Shown: positions 45,346-50,633 of the stretch, one piece after another
Layout: each line of letters opens with the position of its first letter
Numbering within the stretch: position 1 is the first letter of the stretch
Assembly: GCA_013816265.1 (NCBI GenBank)
Contig: JACDES010000005.1
Location: 1-50,633, forward strand
Length of the DNA stretch: 50,633 nucleotides
Direction: 5' to 3'
Origin: Parachlamydiaceae bacterium
Lineage (GTDB): Bacteria > Chlamydiota > Chlamydiia > Chlamydiales > Parachlamydiaceae
The notes under the pieces: generated by a model
What the model was told of the DNA's origin: nothing
Databases searched by the model: none
What the model saw: only the letters and a program-made list of their open reading frames with translations
Translations under genes and position numbers: made by a program

Positions 45346-45780
45346 TTATTTAATATCGAATTTGATTAATTCGACCCAAAGAGGATGCTTCCAACATTCC
45401 AACACACAACTATCCCCAAGAATCTCTACTTTATATGTAAGTATTCCACCCGTTTCACAAAATTCTTCATTGACAACTTTAAAAATATAATAGCCTTGAG
45501 TGACATGTGGAATCGGTACTGTAATATCTTTTTCTTCACGATTCCGTAAGCGGACTTTTAAATTCAATTGTAAATTCTCATAGGCTAATTCTTCATCAGG
45601 CAAGTACCAACTAATAATAAGCTGTTGGCCGATAAATGGACGATGTAAATTTGGGTCGGGTGTGTCAACATGAGAACTAGCAAGACTTTCGTGAGTTAGA
45701 TATCGAGTTTGAACTGCTAATCGATTCGTACATCCAATCTGAAGGAGCAAAAGAACCAATAAAAAAAAGTGGTGGGCCAT
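45346..45780 (-). CDS. Hypothetical lipoprotein, 144 aa
   Basis: A 144-residue protein with a short lipoprotein signal (L-L-L-L-Q-I-G-C, lipid Cys17). The mature part is beta-rich, with I-I-S-W-Y-L-P near 51 and paired strands resembling an Ig-like or C2-like fold; C108, C122 and C126 could form disulphides. It lies 54 bp downstream of aroG in the same orientation and is probably co-transcribed. No clear Shine-Dalgarno. The function is unknown. Confidence 0.78.
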   Translation of the reverse strand: MAHHFFLLVLLLLQIGCTNRLAVQTRYLTHESLASSHVDTPDPNLHRPFIGQQLIISWYLPDEELAYENLQLNLKVRLRNREEKDITVPIPHVTQGYYIFKVVNEEFCETGGILTYKVEILGDSCVLECWKHPLWVELIKFDIK

Positions 45781-45834
45781 TTGGGGAGAAGTCCTTTATT
45801 TTTTCAAAAGTTTTCTGCTCTAATTTTTTATAAT

Positions 45835-46908
45835 TTAATTGGCAAGTGTACGAGTGATTCGATTATTCAAGATTGTTTGCTCATCTGTTGATTGATTTTC
45901 CGCAAGATAGTTTGCCCCTTGCGTAATCAGCTGTTCTGTTGAATGCCAATCTAAGCATGGGTCTGTAATGGAAATACCATATTTTAAACTAGAAGATCCT
46001 CCCAAAAGACATTGACTGCCAGAATAGAGATGACTCTCTAGCATTAGTCCTCTAATTGATAGATTTCCTTCTACAAACTGATTGAGAATGGACTGCAGCA
46101 CAAATGACTGTCTATCGTAATTTTTATCAGAATTTTTATGGGCGCAATCGATAACGACGCATTCTGGAAGCTGAGCTAGGCGTAATTTTTGTAATGCAAT
46201 AGACACTGAATTCGGGTCATAATTGGGGCCGGTATCTCCACCACGTAATACTATATGGGCATCAGGATTTCCTTTTGAACGGATAATGCATGGATTTCCA
46301 TCTTCACTTAACCCCATAAAGACGTGTGAATGCGTTGATGAAATTACACCATTCACTGCTGCTGAGATATTTCCTGCAACACCATTTTTTATTCCTATAG
46401 GCATGTGAAGAGCTGATGCTAATTGTCGATGCGGTTGAGAAGAGGAGGTTCTGGCACCGATTGATCCCCAGGAGATCAAATCTTCATAATAGAATGCTGT
46501 CATGGGGTCTAAAAATTCTGTTGCAAGAGGGATTTGCATGTTCACTAGTTCCAGAAGAAGTTGTCGTGACCAGTAGATTCCTGTTTGCATGTTATTAGAT
46601 CCATCTAAATAAGGATCGTAAAGAAAACCTTTCCAACCACCGGCTGTACGAGGTTTCTCACAATAAGCGCGCATAACAAGAAAGAATTGTGACGATACTG
46701 CCGCACTTAATTTTTTAAATTGGGTGGCAAAATCTTTTGCTGAAATACTGTCGTGAAGAGAGCATGGCCCTACAATTAATAATAGCCGTGAATCATGTCC
46801 TGAAAGAATTTTTTTGATTGTATTACGATTATGTTCAATGGATATGCGATGCGCATTTGATAAGGGAAATTGATTTTTCAATTCTTTATATGAGGGCAGA
46901 TATTCCAT
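45835..46908 (-). CDS. aroG: 3-deoxy-7-phosphoheptulonate synthase (DAHP synthase, class I)
   Basis: First enzyme of the shikimate pathway: phosphoenolpyruvate plus erythrose 4-phosphate to DAHP. At 357 residues it has the AroF/G/H type length. Conserved segments include G-P-C-S-L-H-D (46-52), M-R-A-Y-C-E-K-P-R-T-x-x-G-W-K-G, G-A-R-T-S-S-S-Q-P-H-R (active-site loop) and L-R-G-G-D-T-G-P-N-Y. The second His and metal ligands in V-I-D-C-A-H-K-N-S are present. AGG precedes the ATG. Its substrate erythrose 4-phosphate is a product of the transaldolase also in this window. Confidence 0.96.
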   Translation of the reverse strand: MEYLPSYKELKNQFPLSNAHRISIEHNRNTIKKILSGHDSRLLLIVGPCSLHDSISAKDFATQFKKLSAAVSSQFFLVMRAYCEKPRTAGGWKGFLYDPYLDGSNNMQTGIYWSRQLLLELVNMQIPLATEFLDPMTAFYYEDLISWGSIGARTSSSQPHRQLASALHMPIGIKNGVAGNISAAVNGVISSTHSHVFMGLSEDGNPCIIRSKGNPDAHIVLRGGDTGPNYDPNSVSIALQKLRLAQLPECVVIDCAHKNSDKNYDRQSFVLQSILNQFVEGNLSIRGLMLESHLYSGSQCLLGGSSSLKYGISITDPCLDWHSTEQLITQGANYLAENQSTDEQTILNNRITRTLAN

Positions 46909-47010
46909 GTGAACCTATGATTAAAAGCTCAAGTTGAATTAAAAGACTAGCAGATTGGGAAATTTAATGCATGGGTTGAAATCGACCTATTTTTATTAGA
47001 GGTCGAGTTA

Positions 47011-47130
47011 AATTAAACACAAAGACACAAAGACACGAAGAGTGGCGCGATTTATAACATGTTCGATGTATCTTTTTTTTGATTAGATTGCACCACACTT
47101 TGTGTCTTCGTGTCTTCATGTTGAATTTTT
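47011..47130. repeat. Family D repeat, inverted pair
   Basis: TTAAACACAAAGACACAAAG plus ACACGAAGAG at 47014-47041 faces the inverse copy CTTTGTGTCTTCGTGTCTTC at 47098-47117. It is the same family as 24853-25020. No ORF lies between the two arms. Confidence 0.72.
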
Positions 47131-47153
47131 CTAAACACAATTTATTTCATTTT

Positions 47154-47270
47154 TTAACTATAGCATTATTAAATTTATTAATTTATAGTTAAGATAGGCT
47201 AAAATAATAATAGTAATAAATTATATATAATTATTGAATTTAAAAAATAGTTGTGATATGCTATAGTTAA
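47154..47270. repeat. AT-rich element with 13-bp perfect inverted ends
   Basis: TTAACTATAGCAT (47154-47166) and ATGCTATAGTTAA (47258-47270) are exact inverses around about 90 bases of almost pure A/T. It could be a small MITE-like element or a bent-DNA region upstream of the symporter genes. Confidence 0.55.
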
Positions 47271-47313
47271 CAAAATTTTAATTTAATGTGAATATACTTT
47301 GAATTTTTTAGAG

Positions 47314-47448
47314 TTGACACCATTCTCTTAGAATATTAAGGTATATCACCGAATTGGTCATATCAACAGGTCTTTAAATAATCATTAGGCATCTCTTGGT
47401 GTTTTTCTGGTTTATATACCACTAGCGGTCTATACCGCGCGCGGTATA
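47314..47448 (+). promoter_or_regulatory. Probable promoter region and 18-bp palindromic operator candidate of the symporter genes
   Basis: TTGACA at 47314-47319 is a consensus -35 box; a good -10 at normal spacing is not obvious. The perfect palindrome TATACCGCGCGCGGTATA (47431-47448) lies 49 bases before the first symporter ATG. It is GC-rich in an AT-rich region and is preceded by the partly similar TATACCACTAGCGGTCTATA, so it looks like a repressor-binding site or a 5'-UTR hairpin. Confidence 0.55.
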
Positions 47449-47497
47449 ACTCGTTTGGTATCAGTAACATTTAATCTTTAACCTTGAAAGGTTGTGC

Positions 47498-48889
47498 ATG
47501 GAACAAATCGATCATTTTTTGAGTGAAGTGAGAGAATTGGTATGGGGATTCCCTTTAGTTTTTCTTCTACTGGGAACCGGTGCCTATTTAACAATTTTAT
47601 TAAAGGGAATGCAGTTTCGTTATTTGGGATATGCACTTAAACAGGTTGTTGCACGGCAACAAAAAGATTCAAAAGGGGATATTAGTCACTTTGAAGCTCT
47701 TATGACTACTTTAGCAGGTGCCATCGGAACAGGGACGATTGTCGGAGTCGCTACAGGTATTACCGTTGGCGGATTGGGTGCGATTTTTTGGATGTGGGTC
47801 ACAGCGTTTCTTGGGATGGCAATAAAATATGCTGAATCATTATTAGCTGTAAAATATCGTGGATTGGATCGACGTGGGGAAATGTCCGGTGGTCCGATGC
47901 AATATATCGAAAAAGGTCTTGGATGGAAATCTGTCGCTTCCATATTTGCTGTCTTAGGGGTAATTGCCGCTATGAGTACTGGAAATTTGGTGCAGACCAA
48001 CTCAATAGCTGAAGCTATTAACCATGTTTGGCATGTCGATCCATTGATTACCGGAATTGTTTTAGCGGGTCTTACAGGCGTTGTCATTATTGGTGGTGTA
48101 AAAAGTATCGGGCAAGTAGCGAGTATTTTAGTACCTATCATGGCTTTGCTTTATGTTTTCGCTGCCATTTATATCTTGCTTGTGAATATTACAAACGTAC
48201 CGGCAGCATTTATGCACATCATTCATAGTGCTTGGAATGGACAAGCCGCTAGCGGTGGATTTCTTGGTGCATCGGTTATGATGGCTGTGCAAATGGGTGT
48301 TGCGCGTAGCGTGTTTTCTAATGAAGCTGGTTTGGGTATTTCTTCCGTTGCGGCTGCTGCGGCAAAAACGGATAGTCCTGGTCGTCAAGCCATGATTACG
48401 ATGACAGGTGCTTTAATGTCTACCGTTATTGTATGCACGATGACAGGTCTTGTTTTAGCTGTGACTGGTGTTGTAGGGACAACCAATGATTCCGGACAAG
48501 TGTTGAATGGAGCTTCTTTGGCAATTGCTGCTTTTGGTAAACACATCATTGGCGGCGAATACATTGTAACAATCGGATTAATATTATTTGCATATACAAC
48601 GGTTCTTGCATGGTCTTATTATGGAGAAAAATGTTGCGAATATATTTTTGGAGAACGCTCTATTACTGCTTATCGTATTGTTTATGCTCTCGTTGTTATC
48701 CCCGGGGCTGCGTTAAAAATGCAAATCGCTTGGCATCTTGCCGATATTAGTAATGCCTTGATGATCTTCCCAAACTTGATTGCTCTTATTGCATTATCGA
48801 GTGTGATTGTCAAAGAAACACAAGCCTTTTTATTAATTGCTAATAAAGAAACGGAACAAAACCTTAAAGCTGAATCGGTGGGAGATTAG
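47498..48889 (+). CDS. Sodium:alanine symporter (AGCS family), tandem copy 1
   Basis: A 463-residue sodium-coupled amino-acid transporter with about 11 hydrophobic helices. AGCS marks: Y-L-T-I-x-L-K-G-M-Q-F-R-Y near 30, G-D-I-S-H-F-E-A-L (about 62-70), G-x-G-x-I-x-G-V-A-T-G-I, G-G-P-M-Q-Y-I-E, and V-F-S-N-E-A-G-L-G near 270 in the substrate/Na+ site. I chose the ATG at 47498 with GAAAGG upstream; a TTG at 47492 is also in frame. It is followed 1 bp later by a close paralogue. It probably takes up alanine or glycine from the host cell with Na+. Confidence 0.95.
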   Translation: MEQIDHFLSEVRELVWGFPLVFLLLGTGAYLTILLKGMQFRYLGYALKQVVARQQKDSKGDISHFEALMTTLAGAIGTGTIVGVATGITVGGLGAIFWMWVTAFLGMAIKYAESLLAVKYRGLDRRGEMSGGPMQYIEKGLGWKSVASIFAVLGVIAAMSTGNLVQTNSIAEAINHVWHVDPLITGIVLAGLTGVVIIGGVKSIGQVASILVPIMALLYVFAAIYILLVNITNVPAAFMHIIHSAWNGQAASGGFLGASVMMAVQMGVARSVFSNEAGLGISSVAAAAAKTDSPGRQAMITMTGALMSTVIVCTMTGLVLAVTGVVGTTNDSGQVLNGASLAIAAFGKHIIGGEYIVTIGLILFAYTTVLAWSYYGEKCCEYIFGERSITAYRIVYALVVIPGAALKMQIAWHLADISNALMIFPNLIALIALSSVIVKETQAFLLIANKETEQNLKAESVGD

Positions 48890-48890
48890 G

Positions 48891-50303
48891 ATGAGCGATA
48901 TCGTTATGACAAAAACTCTAGAAATTCTAGATATTATGTATGCTTGGGTATGGGGTCTTCCATTACTGATTCTTTTAACGGGTATTGGAATTTATTTAAC
49001 TATTGCTTTAAGAGGGTTACAGTTTAGATATTTGGGATATGCTTTAAAACTCGTTTTTAGTCGCCAAAAAAAACATCCGGAAGCAGAAGGTAAGGGTGAT
49101 ATCAGTCACTTCGAATCATTGATGACCGCGTTAGCGGCAACTATTGGTATAGGAAACATTGCTGGTGTCGCTACAGCCATTGCTGTTGGTGGATTAGGCG
49201 CGTTATTTTGGATGTGGGTGACGGCATTATTAGGAATGGCAACCAAATATGCAGAAGCAATTTTAGCTGTAAAATACCGTGTTGTGGATGAACGTGGCGA
49301 AATGTGTGGTGGTCCCATGTATTTCATCGAATCAGGTTTAGGTTGGAAATGGCTTGCGAGTAGCTTTGCTTTCTTCGGTGCTGTGGCAGCTTTAGGTGGC
49401 GGTAATATGCTTCAAGCTAATTCTGTTTCTGATGTAATGTCGACGATGTTTTCTATAAATCCATGGTGGACCGGAATTGTTGTTGCAGCATTAACAGCAG
49501 TTACAATTATTGGCGGTATCAAAAGTATCGGTAAGGTTGCTGGATTCATTGTACCATTTATGGCTCTTTTCTATATCGCAGGGGCTGGAATTATTCTAAT
49601 ATTAAGTTATGATAAAATTCCTGGAACTTTGATGTCAATTGTGACACATGCATTTACCGGACAAGCCGCTTTTGGTGGTTTTTTGGGATCAACGATGTTG
49701 CTAGCGCTTCGCGTTGGGGTAAGTCGTGGTTTAATGACAAGTGAGGCGGGATTAGGAACCGCTTCGATAGCAGCTGCTGCTGCCAAGACCGATTTACCTG
49801 GCAGACAGGCATTGGTTTCGATGACAGGATCTTTCTTAGCTACTATTATTATGTGTTCCATGACAGGTCTGGTTTTGGGTGTCACGGGCGTTTTTGGAAC
49901 AACCGATGAAGCAGGGAAATTGCTTAACGGTGCATCTATGACTGTCGCGGCGTTTGATTCAGTGTTTAATGGTGGCGGATATGTTGTTACTATTGGATTA
50001 ATCCTATTTGCATTTACGACATTGCTTGGATGGGCATATTATGGTGAAAAGTGTGTCGAATATCTTTTTGGAGTTAAATCCGTGCCATGGTATCGCGTGT
50101 TATTTACATTGGTAATTATTCCTGGAGCAGTATTGGAATTAGATATTGTTTGGAAGATATCTGATGTATTTAATGGATTAATGGCATTTCCAAACTTGAT
50201 TGCCCTTTGTGCATTATCGGGTGTTGTAATATCCGAAACAAATTCATTTTTGAATGTGTTGAAAGCTGAAAAACAGATGATAAAGGAAAGTAAAGCGATT
50301 TAA
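48891..50303 (+). CDS. Sodium:alanine symporter (AGCS family), tandem copy 2
   Basis: A 470-residue paralogue of the preceding gene with the same motifs: L-R-G-L-Q-F-R-Y-L-G-Y, G-D-I-S-H-F-E-S-L, G-G-P-M-Y-F-I-E and L-M-T-S-E-A-G-L-G-T. The frame is open from 48837, but GGGAG sits just before the ATG at 48891, which is 1 bp after the upstream stop. Differences in the S-N-E-A/T-S-E-A segment suggest a different amino-acid preference. A family C repeat follows its end. Confidence 0.95.
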   Translation: MSDIVMTKTLEILDIMYAWVWGLPLLILLTGIGIYLTIALRGLQFRYLGYALKLVFSRQKKHPEAEGKGDISHFESLMTALAATIGIGNIAGVATAIAVGGLGALFWMWVTALLGMATKYAEAILAVKYRVVDERGEMCGGPMYFIESGLGWKWLASSFAFFGAVAALGGGNMLQANSVSDVMSTMFSINPWWTGIVVAALTAVTIIGGIKSIGKVAGFIVPFMALFYIAGAGIILILSYDKIPGTLMSIVTHAFTGQAAFGGFLGSTMLLALRVGVSRGLMTSEAGLGTASIAAAAAKTDLPGRQALVSMTGSFLATIIMCSMTGLVLGVTGVFGTTDEAGKLLNGASMTVAAFDSVFNGGGYVVTIGLILFAFTTLLGWAYYGEKCVEYLFGVKSVPWYRVLFTLVIIPGAVLELDIVWKISDVFNGLMAFPNLIALCALSGVVISETNSFLNVLKAEKQMIKESKAI

Positions 50304-50330
50304 TCTTTTCCTTTCGTGATTAAAAATTAC

Positions 50331-50450
50331 TTCGTTAGCTCGGCAGAGCGTCTGATCAAAGCCCAGAGTGACCCTAAGGGAACTCTGGGTAAATAAAAAA
50401 AAATAGAGCCCGTATAGGGCGACTCAAATACGCCATTATAAAAATTAAAA
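50331..50450 (+). repeat. Family C repeat arm
   Basis: GTTAGCTCGGCAGAGCGTCT, then CCCAGAGTGACC...GGAACTCTGGGTAAATA, then GAGCCCGTATAGGGCGACTC: the same arm as 19424-19520 with a few changes. The inverted partner was not seen before the window ends, so this is a solo arm or the rest is beyond the window. Downstream to 50587 is AT-rich and non-coding. Confidence 0.78.
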
Positions 50451-50587
50451 TTCTTAGATTATTTTATCTAAAAAGAATAATCGAATAAATATAAGAAAGG
50501 ATCAAAGGGAGTGTAAAATAAACTGTGTAAACGTTTTTTAGAAATCTATAAGATTATTTAACAATAACGTTTATATGGAGAAAAATT

Positions 50588-50633
50588 ATGGACCCTTCAC
50601 TTGACCTTAATGCTGAATTAGCAAAATGCAAAA
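50588..50633 (+). CDS. Start of a gene running off the window
   Basis: ATG at 50588 with GGAGAA upstream opens a frame reading M-D-P-S-L-D-L-N-A-E-L to the window edge. Only 15 codons are visible. It is called from start context alone, and no function can be given. Confidence 0.55.
   Translation, partial: MDPSLDLNAELAKCK

Noticed and set aside
45160..45369. 69-codon frame on the plus strand
   Set aside because: It is made of the three-hairpin repeat and overlaps the lipoprotein gene end; no ribosome site.
47686..48388. Long antisense frames across the symporter genes
   Set aside because: Shadows of two strongly conserved transporter genes.

Overview
The window is a low-GC bacterial chromosome segment that reads as an amoeba-associated (environmental) member of the Chlamydiae, Parachlamydia/Protochlamydia-like. 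The main argument is gene content and order: rpoC, transaldolase (tal), and an archaeal/vacuolar-type ATPase operon (E, DUF2764, A, B, D, I, K). From memory, these genes lie close together in the same neighbourhood in Chlamydia trachomatis (tal and rpoC adjacent, V-ATPase genes nearby). Here the order is kept but opened by about 15.6 kb of accessory DNA between rpoC and tal, with more accessory DNA after the ATPase operon. No rRNA, tRNA or CRISPR array was recognised.

Layout. 1-4.5 kb: rpoC with hairpins upstream and a strong intrinsic terminator. 4.5-5.7 kb: a small Y1 (IS200-like) transposase between copies of a multi-hairpin repeat. 5.8-12.5 kb: an export-type cluster made of an M50 metalloprotease/HlyD fusion, divergent from a TolC-like lipoprotein, a HlyD adaptor and a GAF-HlyD adaptor, with no ABC ATPase. 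12.6-15 kb: a RAYT-type transposase with REP-like hairpins, then a protein with the LE-E-R-I-V-L-D-G N-terminus typical of large exported surface proteins. 15.3-18.7 kb: a 1128-residue Ala-rich protein with a G9 tract. 18.9-20.1 kb: a DUF2267 protein and two mobile repeat families. 20.1-23.7 kb: tal, a zinc-ribbon protein and two hypotheticals. 23.8-26.8 kb: five exported proteins, three of them a family of small Ser/His-rich membrane-anchored proteins. 27.0-34.8 kb: the V-type ATPase operon. 35.0-36.4 kb: fumC. 36.7-39.8 kb: four tandem CPBP (CAAX-protease-like) membrane proteins. 39.9-41.0 kb: a coiled-coil protein with two ubiquitin-interacting-motif-like segments. 41.2-42.35 kb: a decayed CPBP copy, an ORF-less group II intron inside a REP-like element, and a 37-bp perfect inverted repeat. 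42.6-44.9 kb: two proteins sharing an N-terminal module. 45.3-46.9 kb: a lipoprotein and DAHP synthase. 47.5-50.3 kb: two tandem sodium:alanine (AGCS) symporters. The window ends inside the start of another gene.

How it fits together. The V-ATPase proteolipid carries residues matching the known Na+ ligands of the Enterococcus hirae K ring, and two sodium-coupled symporters lie in the same window, so a sodium cycle is a reasonable inference. The secretion-type cluster, the LEPR-like protein, the Ser-rich exported family, the UIM-like protein and the paired N-terminal-module proteins are the most likely host-interaction genes. At least six repeat families fill the non-coding DNA, two of them next to Y1 transposases.
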